Source: a virus. Taken from it: a stretch of 56,478 nt of DNA. Below are positions 28,537-35,239 of the stretch, piece after piece. The notes beneath the pieces were generated by a model. It saw only the letters and a program-made list of their open reading frames with translations. It was not told the DNA's origin and did no database searches. Every line of letters starts with the position of its first letter. Position 1 is the first letter of the stretch. Position numbers and translations under genes: made by a program. The stretch covers positions 1 to 56,478 of the IMG/VR virus record IMGVR_UViG_3300037487_000664, one strand, 5' to 3'.

Positions 28537-30297
28537 ATGGAACTGCACTTTCTCGCTGGATTGCCCCGCTCGGGGTCCACCCTACTTGCCGCCATTCTCA
28601 ACCAGAACCCGGCGGCAAAGGTCAGTTCCACCAGCGAGTTAGTCAATATCCTCGATGTCTTAGCCAACCTCTGGGCGAAGGCACACACCCTCAGCATCCG
28701 TGACCCAGAGCGCACCCGGCTGATTGAGGTCATGCGCGGCGTCATCAATGCCGAGTACAAAGACGCTCCGGCAGTCGCCATCGACAAGAGCCGGGAATGG
28801 CCGCGACCGGACATCATGCAGTCTATGCCCCTAGTGCTGGGCCGTCCCATGAAGATCATCGCCACGGTGCGAGACGTGCCGGATTGCGCCGCCTCGTTTG
28901 CACGCATTGCCAAGCCGGAAGACCTGAACTCGTTCCTAGTGGACAGCAGCTTCATTCAGCACCTGCAAGGCTCGTATGTCAGCCTGCAAAACGGCTATAC
29001 GGCGTACCCAGAGGCGTTCCTGTTCGTGGAGTACGAAGACCTTCTGGCCGACCCGCAGGCGCAGCTTGATCGTGTTCACGCCTTTCTAGACCTGCCGCCC
29101 TTTGCCTACGATTTCGAGAACATCGACGGCAGCACGGTGGCGGAAGACGACGCGGCATTGTGGAACGCACCGGGTCTACATGACGTGCAGCCCAAGCTCG
29201 AACGGCAACATAACCAGAGCGCCCGCGACGTGCTGGGTAAGCGTTATGCCCAGTTTGCACAGCCTGCGTTCTGGCGTGCCGATCCCGGTCAGCCAGAGAT
29301 ACACACCCTCGACCTACAACTGGCAGCGTCTCGGGTGGGCAACTTCGCCGAAGCGTGGCAGCTCTCGGAGCAGCTTGCGGCGGAAGAGCCTGAGAACGAC
29401 CGTGCCGCCTATAACCGAGGCTGGTACTTGCTGCGGCAGGGCAAGCTGCAACAGGGCTTCGCACTGCTGGATCGGGGACGCAAAGAAGGCGTATTTGGTA
29501 ATCGTAACCCCGGCACGCCGCAACCGCTGTGGGATGGCAAGTCTCAGGGCACCGTGCTGCTGTACCTCGAAGGCGGTCTAGGCGACCAAATCCACCAAGT
29601 TCGCTACGCCAAGAACATCGCGGCGCGGGGCTGCAAGGTCGTCGTCGCCTGCTCGGATGCGCTGGTGTTTATGCTCAATCAGGTCAAGGGCTTGTCGGCC
29701 ATCGTGACCCATGACTCGGTTCTGGGGGTCTACCATGACTTCTGGACACCGGGGATGAGCGCGCTCGTGCCGCTGGGCTACGAGTACAGGAACGTGTGCG
29801 GCAGCGCGTACATCCCCAAGCCCTTTGTCGAGCGTGGTCCGCGCAAAAAGATCGGCCTGCGCTGGTCCGGTAATCCTAGGTTCGAGCATGAGCAGCACCG
29901 CGTGTTTCCGCCGGAGCTTATGTTCGAGGCCGTGAAGGGCGTGGACGCTGATTTCATATGCCTCCAGCGCGACAATGACATGGAGGTCTGCCCCGACTGG
30001 GTGCGTCAAGTGCCGCTTGACGACTGGCTTAAGACACAAGAAGCCGTTGCCTCCTGTGATCTGGTGATCACCTCTTGCACGTCGGTGTCGCACTTGGCTG
30101 CCGCAATGGGTATTGAGACGTGGGTCGCCCAGCCGATCATGCCGTACTACCTGTACGCAAGGCCGGGAGACAAGACTGCATTTTATGATACAATGCGGCT
30201 ATATAGGCAGGAGGTCTTCGCTGACTGGATTGCCCCGTTCGAAGCTATGCGTCGTGATTTGAAGCAAGAGGAAGTTTCCCATGCCAATGTGGGTTAA
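28537..30297 (+). CDS. Sulfotransferase-TPR-glycosyltransferase fusion protein
   Basis: 586 residues from the ATG at 28537 (a TTG at 28528 is in frame). The N-terminal 250 residues are a PAPS-dependent sulfotransferase: FLAGLPRSGSTLLAAILNQN has the 5'-phosphosulfate loop, and IIATVRDVPDCAASFARI the 3'-phosphate motif. A TPR-like helical stretch follows (FAEAWQLSEQLAAEEPENDR; AAYNRGWYLLRQGKLQQGFA). The last 230 residues look like a GT9/GT41-type glycosyltransferase (GGLGDQIHQVRYAKNIAARG; KKIGLRWSGNPRFEHEQHRV; SCTSVSHLAAAMGIETWVAQ). Could modify surface glycans of host or virion. It sits in the late operon between fibre genes. Confidence 0.82.
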   Translation: MELHFLAGLPRSGSTLLAAILNQNPAAKVSSTSELVNILDVLANLWAKAHTLSIRDPERTRLIEVMRGVINAEYKDAPAVAIDKSREWPRPDIMQSMPLVLGRPMKIIATVRDVPDCAASFARIAKPEDLNSFLVDSSFIQHLQGSYVSLQNGYTAYPEAFLFVEYEDLLADPQAQLDRVHAFLDLPPFAYDFENIDGSTVAEDDAALWNAPGLHDVQPKLERQHNQSARDVLGKRYAQFAQPAFWRADPGQPEIHTLDLQLAASRVGNFAEAWQLSEQLAAEEPENDRAAYNRGWYLLRQGKLQQGFALLDRGRKEGVFGNRNPGTPQPLWDGKSQGTVLLYLEGGLGDQIHQVRYAKNIAARGCKVVVACSDALVFMLNQVKGLSAIVTHDSVLGVYHDFWTPGMSALVPLGYEYRNVCGSAYIPKPFVERGPRKKIGLRWSGNPRFEHEQHRVFPPELMFEAVKGVDADFICLQRDNDMEVCPDWVRQVPLDDWLKTQEAVASCDLVITSCTSVSHLAAAMGIETWVAQPIMPYYLYARPGDKTAFYDTMRLYRQEVFADWIAPFEAMRRDLKQEEVSHANVG

Positions 30298-30652
30298 GGT
30301 TTCTAACGATGTCGTCGTTCAGTGCTGGGACACGCCGCCCCCTACCGGTGAAGACGGCTGGCGCGACGCCATTGAGGTTCGCCCTGCCGTTACGCAATAT
30401 CGCGAGGTCTACGGCCAGCACTATTTCGACCTGACGAAAACGCCCGTCGAGATCGTCTGGCCGGTCGAGGCCGTCTCGGTTGAGGACCGCAAAGCCAGTA
30501 TGCTGTCTCACGCCGAGTTCTTGTCCAAGAAGGGCGAACCCGGCACCAACGAGGCGGACTTCGATCCGGTTGCGGCACAGGCACTCTATCTTACCCGCGT
30601 CGCCGCCATCGAAGCCGCAGAGACGCACGACGACCTAGACGCAGTCCCGTAA
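30281..30652 (+). CDS. Small tail-region protein (123 aa)
   Basis: Begins MPMWVKVSNDVVVQCWDTPP. Beta-rich N-terminus, helical C-terminus (AAQALYLTRVAAIEAAETHD) ending DDLDAVP. Its 3' end, with the last codons DLDAVP and the following TAAG-ATGCCC, is repeated at about 31845-31873 in front of the second RCC1 gene. The layout resembles tail fibre assembly or fibre-associated proteins. It overlaps the sulfotransferase fusion by 17 bases. Confidence 0.65.
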   Translation: MPMWVKVSNDVVVQCWDTPPPTGEDGWRDAIEVRPAVTQYREVYGQHYFDLTKTPVEIVWPVEAVSVEDRKASMLSHAEFLSKKGEPGTNEADFDPVAAQALYLTRVAAIEAAETHDDLDAVP

Positions 30653-30653
30653 G

Positions 30654-31799
30654 ATGCCCGCGCTCAGCAGACGGGGCGTAGCGTCGGCCAGAGGCTTTGG
30701 GCTGTTCCGTGCCGCTGCTGCTGGACCACCTCCCGTCCCCGGACCCGGTCTGTGGACGTGGGGAAACAACGGCGGTGGTCAACTCGGCATCGGCAATACA
30801 ACTCAATACTCGTCGCCCAAGCATGTTGGCGCACTGACGACGTGGGCTACGGTGTCGGCAGGCTCATCTTCTGGACTTGCCATTAAGACCGACGGCACGC
30901 TCTGGTCGTGGGGGTACAACGCTTTTGGTCAACTTGGTCTTGGCGATGTCACCAACCGTTCGTCGCCCGTGCAGGTTGGCGCACTGACCGCGTGGTCTAA
31001 GGTGACGGCGGGGTCAAATTTTGGAGTAGCTATCAAAACCGATGGCACGCTGTGGTCGTGGGGAAGCAATGCCTACGGAAAACTTGGTCTCGGCAATACG
31101 ACCTCCTACTCATCACCCAAGCAAGTTGGCGCACTGACAAATTGGGCTACAGTGGAAGACACGGGTGGTGCTGTGTTAGCCGTCAAGACGGACGGCACAC
31201 TGTGGTCGTGGGGGCAGGGCGCTTACGGCAAACTCGGCCTCGGCAACACGACTACTTATTCATCACCCAAACAAATTGGCGCACTGACGACGTGGTCTAC
31301 GGTGTCGGGCGGAAATTTCCACGCACTAGCCGTCAAGACGAATGGCACTCTCTGGTCGTGGGGAGCAAACTTCTCGGGCTCGTGCGGCCTCGGCAACACC
31401 ACGCAATACTCCTCGCCCGTGCAAGTTGGCGCACTGACAGCGTGGTCTAAGGTGTCTGGAGGAAACGCTTACGCCTCGTTTGCCATCAAGACAGACGGCA
31501 CAATGTGGGCGTGGGGGCAGGGCAGCTACGGCAGGCTTGGCCTCGGCAACACGACCGACTACTCCTCACCCAAGCAGATTGGCGCACTGACGACGTGGTC
31601 TAAGATAGTGGGAAGCGGATACAAATTTGGGTTAGCTATCAAGACCGATGGCACGTTGTGGTCGTGGGGAAAGAACACTCAAGGCCAGCTTGGCCTCGGT
31701 AACCTGACCAGTTATAGTTCGCCAAAGCAGGTCGGCGCGCTGACCACGTGGTCTGTGGCGTCGGGGGGCGACTTCTTTTCGCTAGGCATCTACACGTAA
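30654..31799 (+). CDS. RCC1-repeat beta-propeller protein, copy 1 (381 aa)
   Basis: After a short leader (MPALSRRGVASARGFGLFRA) there are seven consecutive RCC1-type repeats of about 51 residues: W(S/T)WGxNxxGQLGLGNxTxYSSP(K/V)QVGALTTWxxVxxGxxxxLAIKTDGTL. Seven repeats make one complete seven-bladed propeller. Variation is concentrated just after WSWG and in the stretch before xLAIKT; the framework is nearly constant, as in repeat proteins used for binding. Being among the fibre genes, it is probably a virion adhesin or a fibre cap. Confidence 0.85.
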   Translation: MPALSRRGVASARGFGLFRAAAAGPPPVPGPGLWTWGNNGGGQLGIGNTTQYSSPKHVGALTTWATVSAGSSSGLAIKTDGTLWSWGYNAFGQLGLGDVTNRSSPVQVGALTAWSKVTAGSNFGVAIKTDGTLWSWGSNAYGKLGLGNTTSYSSPKQVGALTNWATVEDTGGAVLAVKTDGTLWSWGQGAYGKLGLGNTTTYSSPKQIGALTTWSTVSGGNFHALAVKTNGTLWSWGANFSGSCGLGNTTQYSSPVQVGALTAWSKVSGGNAYASFAIKTDGTMWAWGQGSYGRLGLGNTTDYSSPKQIGALTTWSKIVGSGYKFGLAIKTDGTLWSWGKNTQGQLGLGNLTSYSSPKQVGALTTWSVASGGDFFSLGIYT

Positions 31800-31809
31800 G
31801 GGCTGCTCC

Positions 31810-31866
31810 ATGATCACCGCCACCCAAGCTGTAGCGGCCCACCGCAACCTAGACGCGGTGCCGTAA
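31810..31866 (+). pseudogene. Remnant of a duplicated 123-aa gene 3' end
   Basis: A frame of 18 codons (MITATQAVAAHRNLDAVP) ending in the same DLDAVP-stop-G-ATGCCC sequence as the gene at 30281-30652. It marks a tandem duplication whose unit was the 3' end of that gene plus the RCC1 gene. Translation is possible but not needed. Confidence 0.55.
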
Positions 31867-31867
31867 G

Positions 31868-33001
31868 ATGCCCACGATTTTCACCAGAGGCGCAGCGTCT
31901 GCCAGAGGCTTTGGGCTGTTTGGTGCGGCGGCTGGCGGGCCTGCGTTGTGGTCGTGGGGATATGGCAACGCTGGCAGACTTGGCCTCGGCAACGTAACCA
32001 ACTACTCATCACCTAAGCAAGTGGGCACTCTGGTAACGTGGTCTAAATTGCCAACGGGAGCGGGTGGAGCGCCTAATGCGTTTGCTATCAAGACAGACGG
32101 CACGCTCTGGGCGTGGGGAAACAACGCCGCTGGTCAGCTTGGCCTTGGCAATGTAACCTCTTACTCCTCGCCCAAGCAAGTCGGCGCATTGACAACGTGG
32201 GCTACGGTAACGGCGTCACGGTACTGTACATTCGCTATCAAAACGGACGGCACCCTCTGGTCGTGGGGAGGGAGCAACTTTGGCCAACTTGGCCTTGGCA
32301 ATGTAACCTCTTACTCCTCACCCAAACAAATCGGTGCACTGACAACATGGTCTAAGGTGGCAGGGGGAAGCACCCACGCGGTTGCCCTCAAAACAAACGG
32401 CACGCTGTGGTCGTGGGGGCGAAATCAAGCTGGTCAGCTTGGCCTTAGCAACACGACCTATTACTCCTCACCCAAGCAAGTCGGCGCACTGACAACGTGG
32501 TCTACCTTAGGGGATGGATATAGACAGGCTTCGTCAGCCATTAAGACGGACGGCACCATGTGGTCATGGGGATCAAACCAACGCGGACAGCTTGGCCTTG
32601 GAAACACGACCGATTATTCTTCCCCCAAGCAGATCGGCGCACTGACGACGTGGTCTAAGGTGACGGCGGGGCGTATATTTGGATTAGCTATTAAAACAGA
32701 TGGTACGTTATGGTCGTGGGGATACAATTATCGCGGCCAACTTGGTCTTGGTAACATAACTGACTACTCCTCACCCAAACAGGTCGGCGCTTTGACAACG
32801 TGGTCTAAGGTGTCGGGGGGTTTTCAAAGTACGGTAGCCATCAAGACGGATGGCACGCTTTGGGCGTGGGGAAACAACTACGCTGGCGCACTCGGCCTCG
32901 GCAACACGACCAGCTACTCCTCACCCATGCAAGTTGGCGCACTGACAACGTGGTCTGCGGCGGTAGCGGGTACAGCTTTTATGGTAGCCATTACAACCTA
33001 A
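31868..33001 (+). CDS. RCC1-repeat beta-propeller protein, copy 2 (377 aa)
   Basis: A tandem paralogue of copy 1, with the same leader pattern (MPTIFTRGAASARGFGLFGA) and again seven blades (WSWGYGNAGRLGLGNVTNYS at the first, WAWGNNYAGALGLGNTTSYS at the last). Loops after WSWG differ between all blades and between the paralogues. The DNA has long identities between blades, so unequal recombination could change blade order. Two complete propellers suggest a heteromeric or alternative receptor-binding protein. Confidence 0.85.
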   Translation: MPTIFTRGAASARGFGLFGAAAGGPALWSWGYGNAGRLGLGNVTNYSSPKQVGTLVTWSKLPTGAGGAPNAFAIKTDGTLWAWGNNAAGQLGLGNVTSYSSPKQVGALTTWATVTASRYCTFAIKTDGTLWSWGGSNFGQLGLGNVTSYSSPKQIGALTTWSKVAGGSTHAVALKTNGTLWSWGRNQAGQLGLSNTTYYSSPKQVGALTTWSTLGDGYRQASSAIKTDGTMWSWGSNQRGQLGLGNTTDYSSPKQIGALTTWSKVTAGRIFGLAIKTDGTLWSWGYNYRGQLGLGNITDYSSPKQVGALTTWSKVSGGFQSTVAIKTDGTLWAWGNNYAGALGLGNTTSYSSPMQVGALTTWSAAVAGTAFMVAITT

Positions 33002-33009
33002 GTGACCCC

Positions 33010-33183
33010 ATGACCACAGCAAACGAAGTCGGCAGTAAGCTATCCACGCACGAGGCGGTGTGTGCCGAACGCTACGCCAGCATTAACGCTCGCCTCAGAC
33101 GGTTGGAGAGTATTCTGCTGGCTGCGGCTGGGTCCATCATCGTCGCGCTGGGGGCTATAGCGTGGCAGGTGGCGCAGTCATGA
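33010..33183 (+). CDS. XhlA/holin-like small membrane protein (57 aa)
   Basis: The correct start is the ATG at 33010 (MTTANEVGSKLSTHEAVCAE). A soluble helix (RYASINARLRRLESILLAA) leads into one C-terminal membrane span (AAGSIIVALGAIAWQVAQS). This topology is that of XhlA-type holin accessory proteins and small holins. It overlaps the endolysin start by ATGA, typical of a lysis cassette. Confidence 0.65.
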   Translation: MTTANEVGSKLSTHEAVCAERYASINARLRRLESILLAAAGSIIVALGAIAWQVAQS

Positions 33184-33599
33184 GCCGGAAGATTGAAGAC
33201 CTGCATTCGACCCTACAGGCCAAGTGCCGTGCGCATATGGCGGCGTGTGAGGAGGCGGGCATTTCTTTGATCATCACCTCGACCTACCGCAGTCCCGAAG
33301 AGCAGGCTGTGCTGTACGCCCAAGGCCGCACGACCCCCGGCAAGGTCGTCACCAAGGCTAGGCCGGGTAAGTCGATGCACAACTACCGTCTCGCTTACGA
33401 TGTCGTGCCACTTCGCAACGGTAAGCCCGTTTGGGGTACGACGGGCGAAGATGCTACACTCTGGCAGAAGGTGGGCGCTCTAGGCGTGGCGCAGGGGCTT
33501 GAATGGGCGGGCAACTGGCGCACTATGAGGGAGTACCCACACTTCCAATGGACGGGCGGCTTGACGCTGGCAGAACTACAGGCGGGTAAAACACCATGA
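33180..33599 (+). CDS. Endolysin, M15 (VanY-like) peptidase
   Basis: 139 residues from the ATG at 33180. The zinc site of M15_4 L-alanyl-D-glutamate peptidases is present: SMHNYRLAYDVV with His67 and Asp74, and EYPHFQW with His121; ITSTYRSPEEQAVLYAQGR precedes it. The enzyme cleaves the stem peptide of peptidoglycan. It has no signal sequence, so it depends on a holin. Coupled to the XhlA-like gene in front and the secreted protein behind. Confidence 0.9.
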   Translation: MSRKIEDLHSTLQAKCRAHMAACEEAGISLIITSTYRSPEEQAVLYAQGRTTPGKVVTKARPGKSMHNYRLAYDVVPLRNGKPVWGTTGEDATLWQKVGALGVAQGLEWAGNWRTMREYPHFQWTGGLTLAELQAGKTP

Positions 33600-34165
33600 A
33601 CCGTATCTCCATCCTTGCCGCTCTCGCGGTTTCCGTGTCGGCTCCGGCCCCGGCTCACGCCAGCAGCTACCAAATCTGCCATCAGGACTTCGCACTCTGC
33701 GCCGCCTCACCGGCTACGCTGACAGGCAAGATGATCACCGTGAACGTCCAAAGCGGCGGCACGGCTAGGTACGCTGAAGCGGTTGCGGTCTGTCCTGTCC
33801 TGCGTGGCCCAGCCATTGCCGATGTGGCCGGTGGCAACATGAAGGGCTCCTGCGATCAACCCGGCCCCAATCAAGTCTGGAGCCTCTACCAGTACCGGGA
33901 TAAGTTTCCGCAGGCCCCTAACTGGTCACGCAATGACAAGGCCGTCATCCGCACGTTTGTCACCAGCCCCGGCAACGGCCTAAGCAACATGTTCAGCTTC
34001 GCCTGCACCCTTGAGCCGAAGCGTGTAAACGGTGTCCGCCTCGCCAAGTGCTATGGCCCCGTGCATGAGAACGTCGCCGGAGGCCCAGTGCCTGCCGGTA
34101 CAAAAGTTGTAACCCAAGCCCCTGTCGGCGTAACCTATCCGGTGGGTGGTCCTATTCCCCAATAA
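33596..34165 (+). CDS. Secreted protein of the lysis cassette, unknown function (189 aa)
   Basis: The N-terminus MNRISILAALAVSVSAPAPA-HA has a clear Sec signal peptide with AxA cleavage after about residue 22. The mature part has six cysteines (YQICHQDFALCAAS; AVCPVL; GSCDQPG; FACTLEPK; AKCYGP), pointing to disulfides in the periplasm. It overlaps the endolysin gene by ATGA. A spanin-like or periplasmic lysis role is inferred; no transmembrane span or lipobox is seen. Confidence 0.7.
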   Translation: MNRISILAALAVSVSAPAPAHASSYQICHQDFALCAASPATLTGKMITVNVQSGGTARYAEAVAVCPVLRGPAIADVAGGNMKGSCDQPGPNQVWSLYQYRDKFPQAPNWSRNDKAVIRTFVTSPGNGLSNMFSFACTLEPKRVNGVRLAKCYGPVHENVAGGPVPAGTKVVTQAPVGVTYPVGGPIPQ

Positions 34166-34175
34166 GGAGACGACT

Positions 34176-34337
34176 ATGTTTGGTATTTTACGCGGTAAGA
34201 AGACCTACGTTGTGGCGGCTATGTCGATCCTCGGCGCAGGCGCAAGTTATACTACGGGTGACGCTACTGCCATGCAGGCAGTGCAACTGGCTGTCACGGC
34301 GCTTCTGGGTGCGACCCTGCGCAGCGGTATGAGGTAA
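34176..34337 (+). CDS. Holin-like membrane protein (53 aa)
   Basis: AAGGAGACG precedes the ATG at 34176. MFGILRGKKTYVVAAMSILG then a second hydrophobic stretch (MQAVQLAVTALLGATLRSGM) separated by a short polar turn (TTGDATA). Two spans, with a basic N-terminus, form the usual small phage holin type (M-F-x-x-L-K/R-G-K-K-T-Y). It would form the membrane lesion that releases the M15 endolysin. Confidence 0.75.
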   Translation: MFGILRGKKTYVVAAMSILGAGASYTTGDATAMQAVQLAVTALLGATLRSGMR

Positions 34338-34346
34338 CAACGCGCT

Positions 34347-34466
34347 ATGGCCGAGAACGAAAAATCGTCCCGCACAGACGAGGGCAAGCGGGAGGGCACC
34401 GCTCGCGGAGAACAGTTCGTTCGCCAGCCCTCCTTCGTCGTTAAGAAAACCGCCCAGTTTCGTTGA
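34347..34466 (+). CDS. 39-aa highly charged peptide, low confidence
   Basis: The frame MAENEKSSRTDEGKREGTAR continues GEQFVRQPSFVVKKTAQFR. It begins 9 bases after the holin stop, with GAGGT 12 bases before the ATG. No family. The following 119 bases (34467-34585) hold no gene; I see only weak promoter-like TTGACG boxes. Confidence 0.4.
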   Translation: MAENEKSSRTDEGKREGTARGEQFVRQPSFVVKKTAQFR

Positions 34467-34585
34467 GTGCGCGTTGACGGCCCTAGCAGGTGACACCCTG
34501 CGTTAATTGCGCTACAAAATCGCGTTTGACGGTCGAGGCTTAGACCAGAGCTGCGGCGTCCAAATAGCCCTCTAAAAGGTGCTGT

Positions 34586-35239
34586 ATGGCCACCACTACG
34601 ACTTTTACAACGCTGAAAGACGACGTGCAGCGCTACTTGGAGCGCGGCGATAGCTTTGCGGCAGACCCCGTGTTCTTTGAGCAGCTCCCGCGCCTCATTA
34701 ATTTGGCCGAGCGCCGCATCGCGCGCGAGCTTAAAATCCAAGGCTTTATCAACGTCGTCACCGGCACCATGGCGGCGGGGCAGTCGGTCTACCCGAAGCC
34801 GGATCGCTGGCGCGATACCGTCAGTTTCAACATCGGTACGGGTGCCACCAACGACACTCGCACCTTCCTGTTCATCCGCGACTACGAGTACATGCGCACG
34901 TACTGGCCGGACGCTACGCAAGAAGAGCAGCCGGTGTTCTACGGGGACTACAACTACGGAAACTGGTTGGTCGTGCCGACGCCGGACGACGCCTACCCCT
35001 TCGAAGTGCTGTTCTACGAGCTGCCCGTCCTACTGGACGAGGAGAACCAGACGAACTGGCTCACCGAGTACGCGCCGCAGATACTGCTGTACGCCACGCT
35101 GCTGGAGGCCACCCCATTTCTCAAGAACGACGAGCGCATCCCGGTGTGGCAGCAGATGTATGACCGCGCGGCAGCTATGCTGAACGGCGAAGACCTCGCC
35201 AAAATTCTTGACCGCTCCGCCGTTCGTAAGGAGGCATAG
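34586..35239 (+). CDS. Adaptor (gp10/gp26-like) head-tail connector protein (217 aa)
   Basis: Begins MATTTTFTTLKDDVQRYLER. Helical N-terminus with QLPRLINLAERRIARELKI, a beta insert (YNYGNWLVVPTPDDAYPFEV; LFYELPVLLDEENQTNWLTE) and C-terminal helices (QILLYATLLEATPFLKNDER; WQQMYDRAAAMLNGED). This matches the short adaptor proteins that join portal to tail in podoviruses. Distinct from the 328-aa protein at 25254, which has a similar helical frame. Confidence 0.75.
   Translation: MATTTTFTTLKDDVQRYLERGDSFAADPVFFEQLPRLINLAERRIARELKIQGFINVVTGTMAAGQSVYPKPDRWRDTVSFNIGTGATNDTRTFLFIRDYEYMRTYWPDATQEEQPVFYGDYNYGNWLVVPTPDDAYPFEVLFYELPVLLDEENQTNWLTEYAPQILLYATLLEATPFLKNDERIPVWQQMYDRAAAMLNGEDLAKILDRSAVRKEA

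Noticed and set aside
30654-33001. Regularly spaced repeats suggestive of a CRISPR-like array
   Set aside because: The repeats are in frame, about 153 bp apart and code for RCC1 blades; no short spacer structure.
34467-34585. Promoters based on TTGACG boxes before the adaptor gene
   Set aside because: No -10 box at a proper distance.
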